Shown: piece after piece, positions 11,024 through 24,819 of the stretch
How the letters are laid out: every line of letters starts with the position of its first letter
Numbering within the stretch: position 1 is the stretch's first letter
Assembly: GCA_014281115.1 (NCBI GenBank)
Contig: JACONQ010000011.1
Location: 1,674,001 to 1,738,000 of the forward strand
Source: Laburnicola sp. R22_1
Lineage: Eukaryota > Ascomycota > Dothideomycetes > Pleosporales > Didymosphaeriaceae
DNA: 64,000 nt
Reading direction: 5' to 3'
The notes under the pieces: generated by a model
What the model saw: the letters and a program-made list of their open reading frames with translations, nothing else
Database searches by the model: none
What the model was told of the DNA's origin: nothing
Translations under genes and position numbers: made by a program

Positions 11024-11703
11024 CTTGAGGGCGTGCACGCGCGTCTGGAGGAAGATGGCGACAGCAAGCAGGCAGTGGTAGGGGAACCGGACGGCGGCCC
11101 AGACGAGGGTCACGATGCCGGCCATGGTGGGGCGTGTTTGCCCTGCGCTTGGCGGGGGGGGGGGGCGGGGCCATCATGTCTTTGTACTCCGAATGCACAA
11201 TAATACTAAGCTCTCTCAAAGGTAGCACCATCACGCCTCTTCGTAGCACTGGGCTCCGGCAGAGCACCCAGAAAATCTCCCGTTGGAATATCACACCGCA
11301 ATCCCCAAGCACACAGTGGCTTACGGCAGCCCTCGAAACCACCACCCATCTCCGGCAACCCCGAAAAACAACACCCAGCCCCACCCAGAAAATGACAAGA
11401 GGGCGTAGAAGATTTCGTGCCATGTCCATGAGTCCATGGCTGGTACGAAGCTTGGCTCGGACATTGAAGAGCGTAGCATAACCAGCTATGTCGGCCAGGC
11501 ACGCAGGCAGTATAAAAAAGAAACGCCTCCCCTCTCCTCTCTTCTCTACCTCCATCAATCCCACCAGTCTCTCCCCCTTGCCCCCTCACACACCACCAGC
11601 TCCCAACCCCCCCACCGCCTCCCTTTCCAATGTCGTCCCCACCCCGCCGCAGGCATCTTCTTCTTCCCGGGCGAAGCCCACCTCCACCTGGGTACCCCTC
11701 TCT
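11024..11703. other. RAM2 upstream region with a G12 homopolymer
   Basis: RAM2 promoter and upstream DNA. A run of 12 G residues (11154-11165), followed by C and GGGG, lies just upstream of the alternative RAM2 ATG. Such a run is prone to length error in sequencing. No exon is recognised before the dehydrogenase fragment that follows. Confidence 0.4.
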
Positions 11704-11895
11704 TCCGGCTCGCCGACCGCATACTGGGCCGCCATGGAAGTCAATCTCAAAGGACCGTACCTGATGTTGCACCATCTCCTCCCTTTGCTACAAGCGACGG
11801 CGAAGCAGTACGGGACGCCGACCAGCGTGATCAACATGAGCAGTATCAGCGCGCACATGGTGAGGCCGTTTGGGAACAACTATGCGATTGGCAAG
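11704..11895 (+). pseudogene. Short-chain dehydrogenase/reductase fragment
   Basis: A 64-residue open stretch matches the middle of a classical short-chain dehydrogenase. It contains the AAMEVNLKGPYLMLHHLLPLL helix region (Asn of the catalytic tetrad in the VNLKG context), then VINMSSISAH with the catalytic Ser, then NNYAIGK with the Tyr-x3-Lys pair. Nothing upstream gives the TGxxxGxG cofactor motif and nothing downstream continues the fold, which needs about 250 residues. GGCAAG followed by GTGGGG could once have been a splice donor. Best explained as a truncated relic. Confidence 0.65.
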
Positions 11896-12740
11896 GTGGG
11901 GGTGTCTTGGTTACCTAAGGTAACCATTGAAACCAACCAAGTAACCAGCCAAGCTGTACATTTCTCAACCTCAACCACTTCAGTTTCACACCAACAGACC
12001 AACGAACCAACTCCCTAGTCCCTAGTTATAAAATATATATCATTCCACGCGAATCCATCTCTACTCATTTCCTTCCTTGCTTCCTTCCTCCCTTCTTCCC
12101 TTCTTCCATCCAAAGTCCATTCATTCATTCATATCTATTCATAGTCAGCTTAACCTTTTATAGATTACAAGACTTAACAGCACAACTAAGGTTTAATAGC
12201 TAAAGTGCGTAAAAAAAGAGCGCAATTGGGATCGACTATAGTGGGGAGCTGAAGTATGACGCGATGATTATAAACATCTAAAGTCCACTTCACCCCACTT
12301 ACCTCAACCCCCTCCCCCTAATTCTTTCTCTCAGTCCTTTTATTTTTTAGCAGCTTACACCACATAATAATCCAAATACACTCTACTATCTACTAGCATG
12401 CCCAAACTATAACTATTACTACCTTTCAACCCGCCCATGGAGATATTTCCATACGTGGGCAAGGTATTAGGATAGGTAGATAAACAAATGCCCAGCCCTA
12501 TAGTAGCACATCCACATTCCACAGTATATATAGCATAGCATAGTATCCAATCCTATCTCAACCTAGCCTAGCCTAGCCTAGCCCAGCCCAGCCTATTCTA
12601 CTTAGTACCTAGATAAAATAAGCAATCTATCTATGATGTACCTTTGCAACCGAACCGACCGCATCGCTAAAGTCCAACTTCCTACACTAGCACAAATCAC
12701 CAATACATACTATCCCCATCTTCTTCTTTTCCCTACACAT

Positions 12741-12777
<37 letters not shown>

Positions 12778-13374
12778 CCCACCCAGCCTTACAACCAATT
12801 CCCTAACTCCCCTTCCTCCCCCTAAAGAATAAAAATCTTTCAAAAAATTCCTCAATTACACTGCACTACACTACACATGCACATACGCCTCACCTCGCCT
12901 CACCACAAAACTATCAACACAGCCGGCACGACGCAGCTCACACCCTCCCTCGCCAGGCTGTTTTGGAAAAAGGAAAGCAGCATCGGCATGTACGTATGTA
13001 TGCCCTTCCACCCCGCATCTGAACTGAGCTTAGCAGAGCTGAAGAGAGCTTCTCAAGCGGGATTCATATCCCTTCCTTCCTTCCTTCCATGCCTCCCCTC
13101 TCCATCCATGCCTCCCTCCCTCCCTCCCATCCAATTCACTCAATCCCACGCACTCAAAACCCGAAAAAAAAAACGCCGATGCATGCAGAAGCAGAGGGGT
13201 AGCAAAACGAACAAACATGTGATGTTGAAACAAGACAAGCGCCGATGCTCACATACCTTTTGAGAAGTTGAAGTTGGACATGTATGTTGAACAAGAAGAA
13301 GAAGAAACTCGTCCTTTCGGAACAAAGTTTCGCAGCCGGAGCCGGAGACGAACCGGGAGACTTCAACAGAGAGC
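11896..13374. other. Intergenic, low-complexity DNA and SET1 3' flank
   Basis: No defendable gene. The first part is pyrimidine-rich on the plus strand, with many CTTCC, CATT and CCTAG repeats. A dinucleotide microsatellite, (AC)n followed by (AT)n, lies at about 12734-12777. The right end should be the SET1 3' UTR. One open frame at 12877-13263 has simple-sequence composition only. Confidence 0.45.
12734..12777. repeat. (AC)n(AT)n microsatellite
   Basis: An uninterrupted AC dinucleotide run passes directly into an AT run. It is probably polymorphic between strains. No gene overlaps it. Confidence 0.85.
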
Positions 13375-16300
13375 TCAGTTGAGGAAGCCCTTACACCCCA
13401 CCGAGCCACAGAGACACGGTATACGATCCGTAGCATCAAGTTCGCGCTCGAACTTATAGTCGTACGTGAGTTCCTCGTCTACACTTCGTTAGCACATCAT
13501 CAAACCAAAAGGAGCAAAACCAGCAAAACAAAACATACCCTGACCAATATCCCGCAGCGCATAGATGACAATGCGCTTCGTATTCTCAACACGGATAATC
13601 TTGGCCGTGCAATTCGGCGTGCAACTATGATTGATGAAGCGCGCAATGCCACCCATCTTCGTTGCATCGATGACCGTGTCCTCGTCGATACGGAAGAGGT
13701 AGCTGGACCCCACACCCTGCATGTCGTATTTGGCTTCGCGGAGGTCCGCAACACGCTGCCGCACCTTCTCACCCACGTATTCAATGATCATATCGTTGGC
13801 AGCGATATGCTCCTGTGCGTACAATCCCCAGTTGTGGATCGCAGACCGGTCAAACTTCACGAGCTTCTTCCGCTTCTTAAGCTGGTTGAAGCGTAGAGCG
13901 TCGCCCTCTGCGCCCGTCATGTTCTTGGAGATGCTGATGTCATTGACCAAGCGACGGTTGTTGGCACGGTTGGCGCGCGAGTTCACCGTGGTAGACGATT
14001 TAGACCCAGACCCAGTCTGGAACCTGAACCCCTCCACGACGGTCATTGTGCGCTCTTCCTGCTTGGCCTGCCGCTGGCGTTCTTCCCGTTCTTGCTGCAC
14101 ACGAATGCGGTGAGGCAGGTATTTCGACTTCTCCGACTCACGAATCTTCTTCACGCCTTCGGTCCTGGCGGAGCCGGTCGAATTCGAGACGTAATATCCG
14201 GTGATCTTAGTCTCAGTACGAGATACCCCTTCTTCGCCGGGTCGATTCAGATGCTTGATCGACTTTTGCTTCCATGCCCATGACTGTGCGTCTGTAATAT
14301 TTGCTGGCACGACCGTCGCCATGGCGGCCTTGAGGTGCATCAAGTCCTCTTCATCTTTGAGCAGGTGTTGCCAGCCGTCGATATCCATGACCACGCTGAG
14401 ATCATCCTCAACAGTCCGTCTTGGTTCGACGGTAGAAACACCCCAGTAAACAGAGCCGCGCTCGTCTTCCTCGGGCGTTTCCTCCACCACAGCTTCTGGA
14501 ATGGCAAGCTTGGCCTCTTCGATCGCGGCAACCTCTTCCTCTGCAGGTTCCACAACTTCCGTGATCGTAATCTGAGCCGTTTTTGCTTCTTCCTCCAGCT
14601 GCTTCTTGGTTTTTTTCTTTGATTTCGCAGCGCCCTGCTTCTTTTTGGGTGGCGGCTTAGCTGGCACAAGCACTTCCGTGGTCTCGATCGGTTTGGAATC
14701 CTCGTCGTCGTCCTGTGTGATGATAACCTGGGGCTCCGACGCTCTTCTCTCCAGCTCGAGAGGGCTTGCTTCCACGCCGAATATTGCATCTGCTTCCTGT
14801 TCGATTTTGCGTAATCGCTTGAAGCCTCTGAGCGCCTTGTCTGCCTTCTTCCAGATAGGTGACGAGCGAGGAAGGATCGCGAGCACTTGCTCGAGCTCTT
14901 TCTCTGCCATTTGTTCGGGGTCCTTGTGGATGCAGTGCGCGAGTAAGCTACGTGCGTGTGAGTCGTCCATCATCTCCTCATCACTCTCTTCCAAGCCCCA
15001 GCCAGCTTCAACACGTCGCCGTTTGAAGCGACGACCCCTAGCAGAATCTTCCTCGTCATCCTCTTCGATATCCGAGGTCTCGGCACGGCTGATGGGTCGG
15101 CTTTCCTGGTCTTCAGTACCGCGATTATGAGAGCTTCGTCCTTCATCATCCGAATCTTCGGTCTCCATAATATCCATCAAGTTACGGTAGATATTCGTGG
15201 GGGCACGCGGCTTGACAGGTGCTCTGCGGCGCTCATCCGCAAATGCATTAACCGGCTTGAGAGGTTTCCTCCCACCCCGAATACGGTTGTGGTCTTGCAG
15301 GCCGAGTGCCTTTCGGCCACGCCCATTGAGTCCAGCAAACCGAGACTTCGGGGTAAGCGCCGAAGCTTCCATAGCAGGAAGCAACATGGATGATGGGCGT
15401 ACTTCTTCTTCCTTGATTCGCGGGTCTGGGATATCGAGTTTCCGCCGCTTAGCCACGTGTCGCTCCGGAGCCATGAGCTTCAGGAGTTCTGGTCCTGCTA
15501 TCCGACTCTTTACTTCACCAATCAGCTTCTCCTGCAACTCTTGCCTCAGAATTTCCACAGCAGCAGCAACGGGATCCAGAGCCTCCGCTCTTTGTTGCTT
15601 TTCATACTCCAAATCTTCTGCCTCCTCATGAGCGGCTCTGTCTTGCTCTGCTCGTCGTTTCTTCTGCTCGATAACGCGCTCCGGGCTCGGGCTCCTCTCG
15701 TAGTTGGGATCGCCATACTGGTTGCATTCCATGTTCATGACATAAGTGAAGAGAGGCGTCATATGAAATGCCTTGTAGCACCTCACCGTCTCTTCTTCGC
15801 CCCACTTCGATTCATCAAAAATCACAAAGTAGCCTGTCTGATCGCATCGCACATCTTGAATCCGAAACGCTTTCAGGCGCCTTCTCAGATGTTCAATCGT
15901 CGTACTGAGAACTGGTACGTATTGATGTGCAATGAAAAGATACGGTTTCCGCTTCATTTTCGGTTTGATCGGTTCCTTTTCGATGAGGCGAGACATCTGA
16001 GCTTTGCGGGAGAGGATCTCGCGGGGCGGGGGTGGTGGTCGCGCGCCTTTTCCAGACGGTCCTTTGGGGACATTGGCGGGTAAGTCGAACAAGGTAGGTG
16101 TCGCGGGCGTCGCAGATTTCGCGGCAAGGGCTGCCCTCCGCTTCTCCTCTTCTTTGCGTGTATGGTTCACAGCCATGTCAACCAGGCGTTTGCACCTCAG
16201 TCCTTCCCGATCGCGAAGTACTCTGACCCGCTGCATCCCAAGCCGCTCGTTATTACCCTTCTGCTCTGCCTTTTTCGCCGAATCCGAAGCTTTGACGGGC

Positions 16301-17375
16301 AAACCGCCCCGAGGCGCTGGCGTATCTCGGAACTTGACCAGACATATCCCCAAGGGACTACCAGTGAGAGGATGAACACGGTTGGTAACAGATTCCACCT
16401 CGCCGAAGGAGGAACAGAAAGCTCGGAGTTGGGCGTCTGTCGTCAGCTGGTCAAATCCAGTGAGAACGACCTGGGTAGCGGGTCCGGGACCGCACGACGT
16501 CTTCTCATCGAAAGCGTAGGGCTTGGAGATTTTAGGGGCCATGCGCAGCTTCGACTTGGGGGATAGACCGTCTTTCCTAGCACTCCTGAGAGGGTACTGG
16601 CCCATGACATAGCCCGCGATGACCAGACGAGGGTCCGGTATCTGAGGTGGGTCGTCCTGCAACACAAGTCAAGTTAGCCTTAGCGTCGCAGAACGACCCA
16701 TCTCTGGGGTATAGTATAACCATGGTCACGTACCTCCTTGTTCCCTATCGGTTGGTATTTCGGTTTGTAGTGGTGTTTGCCCTTTTTGTCTAGCTTGGGG
16801 TCTAGCACCGGATCGTAAACCTTGATCATACCCAGCTTGCCATCGGCCGGCCATATCGATACCATCTTCTCTGGCGGCGTGTGCACGGGCGTGATGATGT
16901 CGGTATCATTTTTGGCGGGCGCGCTGGGCGGCGCATGGTGCGAGGACGAAGGCGCGTGCATGGGTTCATGCGAGGGCTGGGCGGAGCGCGGGCTGGGCGG
17001 CTTGCCCGGCGGGGAAGAGTCTGAGCTGGTCAAGGGGGTGAGAGCGTGGAGTGATGCGGTGCGGCCAGGATACGGCATCGTGCTCGAGGTTGAGAACACG
17101 GGCGAGGCCACGCTGGAGAGGGAGCTGTCCGACGGGGCGCTGGTTAGCACGTCGCTTGGGCACGCGCCATTGTTGTTTGGTGAAGCGGTGTTTTGGTCCT
17201 GTGTGGTGTTTTCCCCACGGCTTGCCGACGGGGCCCTTCTTTCAGCCGCGCCGCGCGGGCCTGGCCGTCGCACTGGGCGGTCGACTGCCTCGCCGCGTCT
17301 GTCGTGGATCCGAGGCGGTCTGTCGCTGCTGCTGCTGCTGTGGGCGGAGGGTGCGGGCGCAGAGGCGCGCGACAT
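13375..17375 (-). CDS. SET1: Histone H3 lysine-4 methyltransferase SET1 (COMPASS catalytic subunit)
   Basis: Deposits mono-, di- and trimethylation on H3K4 in promoter chromatin as the catalytic core of COMPASS. Exons 17375-16734, 16656-13539 and 13478-13375 join in phase to 1287 residues. The order is as in the family: a disordered N-terminus, an RRM starting near residue 275 ([18 protein letters not shown]), a second RNA-binding fold near residues 455-520, a long acidic/basic linker, the nSET region near 950 ([17 protein letters not shown]), the SET domain at about 1145-1265 and the post-SET. Catalytic landmarks are [22 protein letters not shown] and the post-SET cysteines in [14 protein letters not shown]. 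The last 60-bp intron interrupts the SET domain between IGQ and DEELTYDY; without splicing the protein would lose its post-SET zinc site. Confidence 0.95.
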
Positions 17376-18229
17376 AACCTGGCAGGCGACTCAGCAGTAG
17401 TGCGCGCGCCTCATCACGGTGCGACTGCGTGATGGGGGGCGCCTCGAGGCCGCTCGCGGCAGGCAGAGAGCGTCGACAAGGGACCTAGGTAACGCGCAGT
17501 TCACGCGGTGCAGCTCGCCGGGGGCGCGGGATGGCGGTACAGAAACGAGGATGCAGAGAGAGAGAGACGGATGGAGGCAGCGGCGGGCGGCAGACACACT
17601 GCAGCGCGGCGGCGGGCGGTGATGGAGGCGTGTCCACGGGTGGGCAGTGTGGAATGCTGCAACGAGGTCGCGCTTGCCAAGGCCGGCGACAGGACCGTGG
17701 AAAGGGGATGCACAACCGTTGCTCGCTAATAACTTATAAGTTATAGAACGCCCGTCACGACCGACGCGCACTCCCTCCTCTCTCCCTCCCTCTCTGCCGG
17801 CTGGCTAAGGACACACACACACACACACACGGCCACCGCACCCCTTTCAACAACACCGCCCCTGCAGCGTGCTGCATCATCTGCAAGTCTGCCCCCGTGC
17901 CAGCCGCAGCGTCATCGCTCGCTTGCGACCGGCAGGTTGCACGAGACAGCTACTACTTAGACACCTCGACCATGTATATACTCCAATATCCGATGCAAAC
18001 ATTCTTCCCAAGTTGCTCACCGCTGCACGGTACGGTACTAGTAGTGATTGTATATTTTGCAATCCATTCGCGCACTCCAAGTTCCCGTCTTCTCTCGCCT
18101 GCACAATAACCACATCATCCATGTCATGTGTGCAGCATCGACCTTCCCACCAGGCTCATCAGCCAGCTATTCCACCACCCGCCGACCTACCCCATCCGCA
18201 CAAACAACACTCCTTCTCCAAATCCATCC
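17376..18229. other. SET1 promoter and RIB4 3' flank
   Basis: This 854-bp spacer lies between the SET1 start and the RIB4 stop. It is GC-rich near SET1 and contains a (AC)10 run at 17811-17830. No gene is recognised. Confidence 0.5.
17811..17830. repeat. (AC)10 microsatellite
   Basis: Ten perfect AC units about 440 bp upstream of the SET1 start codon. Confidence 0.85.
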
Positions 18230-19101
<872 letters not shown>

Positions 19102-19732
19102 TGTGTTTGTCTGTCCGTCTGCCTTGTCTGCAGTGATCCTTACCCTGGGCAGACGCTTCTTGCTGTTCGTTCGGTATTTGTCGTGTGCTGTGCGGTGTGC
19201 AGATGGTGTGTTGTCGTGGTAGAGAGGAATGCAGCAACGATCGCGCGCGGACAACCCCACCCCACCACGCACACCACCAGACAGTCAACGTCCGCACCCC
19301 GCGTATGCATCCCTCAAGACATCTGACAGGGATAGCCTAGCCTAGCCCGCATTATGCCATGAACTCAGCTAAGCGAGAACCCCAAACAATCATTCACCTT
19401 CACCGTACAACAACGCAACACAACACAACACAAGCAGCAAAATTCCCAGGAATAGCTTTAATTATAATTCATATTTCCATGTTTGTGCTCCAAAGTCTCT
19501 AGCCAAAAGTCCATTTGTAGCATAGGTAGCGCTCCTCGCTCTCCCAAACGTGAGCATCCCCCATCCAAGATGAGCACACCCCCCTTTAGACGTCCCGTGT
19601 AAGCTTTCATCGTCAAATAACCCGACCTCATTGTCATTCATTCAATGCCCATACATATAGCCGACCGGGAGGCTGGCGTTACAACCTCTAGAGACGCTGA
19701 TACCAACACAACGTGTTTTGAACCAATCAATT
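19102..19732. other. RIB4 promoter and GFA1 3' flank
   Basis: This 631-bp spacer lies between two minus-strand genes. It should contain the RIB4 promoter at the left and the GFA1 3' UTR at the right. No additional gene, RNA or repeat is recognised. Confidence 0.45.
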
Positions 19733-22138
<2,406 letters not shown>

Positions 22139-22874
22139 AGTGCTCCCGGGACACGATTGACGATGGTATCAAGCGGAAGCGATGGTGAGCGAGTGGGCGG
22201 CAATGGGCGTGGTGCGGGAGAGCAGTTGGGGGTAGAGATGGAAGGCGAACGTGGGGAGAGGAGCAAAAGGCGGTGTTGATTGTTTGCCTTTATACCTGAG
22301 CATGGGCAGGGCCAAGCAGCCGCTCTCCACAGAAACGCTTTTTCAGCTGCTAGCCAGCTGCACGCTGCACGCTGCACGTCGCTGGGTGGCGTAGAGCTCA
22401 AACTCGGGCGCCCATCCTTCAATACTCGTTGACGGTCGCTCTGTGGGACGGGTTCGTCACGGGCGCGGGAGGAGCAGAGGTCGGGGTCCGCATGCTGCCC
22501 TGGTCCACGAGTGTCTGGTGTCCGATCTCCCGCTATCGGGGCCCTAGAGGCGCAGCACCTCGGAAATAGCAACCGCTAGAAAAGCGACAGGCCAGGGCCA
22601 GGCACCGTTGTTGTATAATGTATTGAATGGAAAACTCTCGTCCTCCCTCCCTACCCGTCCAACTCATGCTCGTGCTCATGCGTGCTTACGTTCCACGCTG
22701 CTATTTCTAGCTAGGCCTTGTCTTCCGGCCTACTAGCTAGCTAGCTAGCTACCTTCTAGCCAGGCCAGCTTTTCCTTCCATTCCAAGAAAGTCAGCCGCC
22801 ACGCCAATCAAATCGGTTATCAGACGGTGAGCCAGGCGAGCAAGAACAAACAGATGCGCAACGTGTCACGTTTA
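22139..22874. promoter_or_regulatory. GFA1 upstream region
   Basis: DNA between the GFA1 start and the transposon pair. It contains a tract of CTAG tetranucleotides near 22731-22752 that is palindromic and repetitive. No upstream gene is recognised. Confidence 0.45.
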
Positions 22875-22876
22875 TA

Positions 22877-22921
22877 CCGTATTCGGCCACTCAACGCACA
22901 GACCCCACTCAACGCACAGTT
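22877..22921 (+). repeat. Left terminal inverted repeat of element 2
   Basis: Matches the reverse complement of 26821-26865 over 45 bp with one T/A difference. Preceded by TA at 22875-22876. Confidence 0.92.
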
Positions 22922-22939
22922 AACACTAAAAATCGTATA

Positions 22940-22989
22940 ACGTGTTTACAAGCGAGCCGCGCGTACAAGTGAGCCGCGCGCCCCACCAA
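22940..22989 (+). repeat. Left terminal inverted repeat of element 1
   Basis: Identical over 50 bp to the reverse complement of 24741-24790. Preceded by the TA target site. Confidence 0.95.
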
Positions 22990-23019
22990 CTTTCTACAAC
23001 GCGTCTCATACAAACTACA

Positions 23020-24669
23020 ATGGCTCAACCATTGTCTGCTCAATTGCGCTATAAAGAAGCAAATATCTACCTAGCTCTTTCAGCTATCAATTCCAGTCAA
23101 ATACGAAGTATAAAACGCGCTGCCGCAACGTTTTGCGTCCCTGAAACAACACTTCGCGGCCGACGCGCAGGAATCGCTGCGCGACGCGACTCTGAGCCCA
23201 AATCAAAGAAGCTTACCAAGCTTGAAGAGGAGGTGATTGTTGAGCATATACTTGACCTAGATTCGCGAGGCTTTGCGCCCACTCTAGGTGCTGTACGAGA
23301 TATGGCGAATAAGCTGCTCACTGAGCGCAGCGCAGGCCACGTTGGCCAGCAGTGGCCTAGGAACTTTGTCAAGCGAACAGACAGCCTCACAACGCGATTT
23401 AATCGACCCTACGATCGACAGCGAGCCCTCTGCGAGGACCCGACGGTTATACAGGCCTGGTTTGAGCTAGTAGCACGTACAAAGGCCACCTTCGGTATCT
23501 GCGACGAGGATACCTTCAACTTCGACGAGACTGGCTTTCTAATGGGTAAAATATCCTCCCAGCTAGTCGTTACTGGCTCAGAGAGGCGTGGCCGGCCAAA
23601 AGCGATCCAGCCAGGCAATCGTGAGTGGGTGACGGCGATCCACGGAATCAACGCTACTGGGTGGGCAATCCCGCCCTTTATCATCTTCGCTGGCCAGTAC
23701 CACCTCTCTGCCTGGTACGAGGGCGACGATATACCAGGTGACTGGGCTATTGGTCTTAGCGACAATGGCTGGACTACGAACGAGCTTGGTGTTGCCTGGC
23801 TACGGCATTTTATTAAGCATACAGTAGAGCGTAGAGTGGGCGCGCGTCAGCTACTGATACTTGACGGCCATGAGAGTCACAACTCGCTCGAATTCCAGGA
23901 GATCTGCAAGGAGAATAAGATCTACACTCTCTGTATGCCGCCACATTCGTCACACCTTCTGCAGCCGCTTGACGTTGGCTGTTTCTCGCCGTTGAAGCGG
24001 GCGTACGGGCGCCAGGTCGAGGGCCTGATACGCGACCACATCAACCATATCACCAAGCTTGAGTTCCTACCAGCCTTCCGCGCCGCCTACGACCAGTCAA
24101 TTATAAAGGAGAATATCTGCGCAAGCTTTCGAGGCGCTGGGCTAGTCCCACACGATCCAGAGGCGGTGATATTAAAGCTTGATGTGAAGCTTCGTACGCC
24201 GTCGCTAGCAGCCCTACTAGAGGCCCTATAGGAGTCTGCAACACCAAGCAACGCGCGCGAGCTAGGCGCTCAGTCAACTCTAGTTCGTGAGCGGATCCAA
24301 AGGCATTAAGGATCCTCTCCTATATTAGTTATCCAGTCGCTTGATTGGCTTATAAGAGGGGCTAAGAGAATGGCGCATTCGATGGTGCTTATGCGCGATG
24401 AGATAGCTAGTCTATGGAGGGCAAATGAGGCAGCTACAACGCGTAAACAGCGCAAAATGAAGCGGATCTAGAAGCGAGGCACCCTATCAAAGGCAGAGGG
24501 AGAGGATATTATTGCTCAGAAGGCTATTGAGCAGCAACTAGAGGGAGAAACGCGGTATAGCCAGGCGCGGTTAGGTGCGAGCTGGCAGGCTTCAGCGCGC
24601 TGCACGCGCTGCAGGGAGCCTGGGCACAACTCACGTACGTGCAAGAAAGCTTCTATAGATACTGCTTGA
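23020..24669 (+). pseudogene. Transposase of element 1 (pogo/Fot1 DDE superfamily) with C-terminal stops
   Basis: The frame is open for 403 residues from ATG 23020 to TAG 24229. It then continues, in the same frame, through two more stops to TGA at 24667. Order: an N-terminal helix-turn-helix (SIKRAAATFCVPETTLRGR), a CENP-B-type second DNA-binding domain (EEEVIVEHILDLDSRGFAPT), then the DDE core with its three acidic residues in FNFDETGFLMG, LLILDGHESH and LLQPLDVGCF. After the stops, a CCHC zinc knuckle (CTRCREPGHNSRTC, 24601-24642) is still readable. The three internal stops (TAG, TAA, TAG) could each derive from CAG or CAA by one C-to-T change. The catalytic core looks whole, but the tail is lost. 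Confidence 0.85.
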
Positions 24670-24740
24670 TTTAGGATAGCTATTGTATTAATAGAATTTT
24701 GATGCGTTGTTGATATACAGCCTGCAAAAGGCTGAGAGAC

Positions 24741-24790
24741 TTGGTGGGGCGCGCGGCTCACTTGTACGCGCGGCTCGCTTGTAAACACGT
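24741..24790 (-). repeat. Right terminal inverted repeat of element 1
   Basis: Perfect inverted copy of 22940-22989. Followed by TA at 24791-24792. Confidence 0.95.
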
Positions 24791-24819
24791 TATTTTCAAC
24801 ACCTCATAACTCCACCAAT

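Larger units (their letters stand above)
22940..24790 (+). mobile_element. Fot1/pogo-type DNA transposon (element 1), nested in element 2
   Basis: This 1851-bp element has perfect 50-bp terminal inverted repeats (22940-22989 and 24741-24790), starting ACGTGTTTACAAGCGAGCC. TA duplications flank it at 22938-22939 and 24791-24792. Each repeat contains two tandem units of the form TACAAGYGAGCCGCGCG, 17 bp apart. It sits 18 bp inside the left repeat of element 2. Its transposase is nearly intact apart from C-terminal stops, so it is the younger of the pair. Confidence 0.95.

Noticed and set aside
11024..11125. N-terminal hydrophobic extension of RAM2
   Set aside because: The enzyme is cytosolic and the conserved sequence begins just after MPGDDDE; the extension is more likely 5' UTR.
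12877..13263. Plus-strand open frame of 128 codons
   Set aside because: Composition is simple-sequence (CCTTCC, CCTCCC repeats); no motif or splice partner, and it lies in the probable SET1 3' flank.
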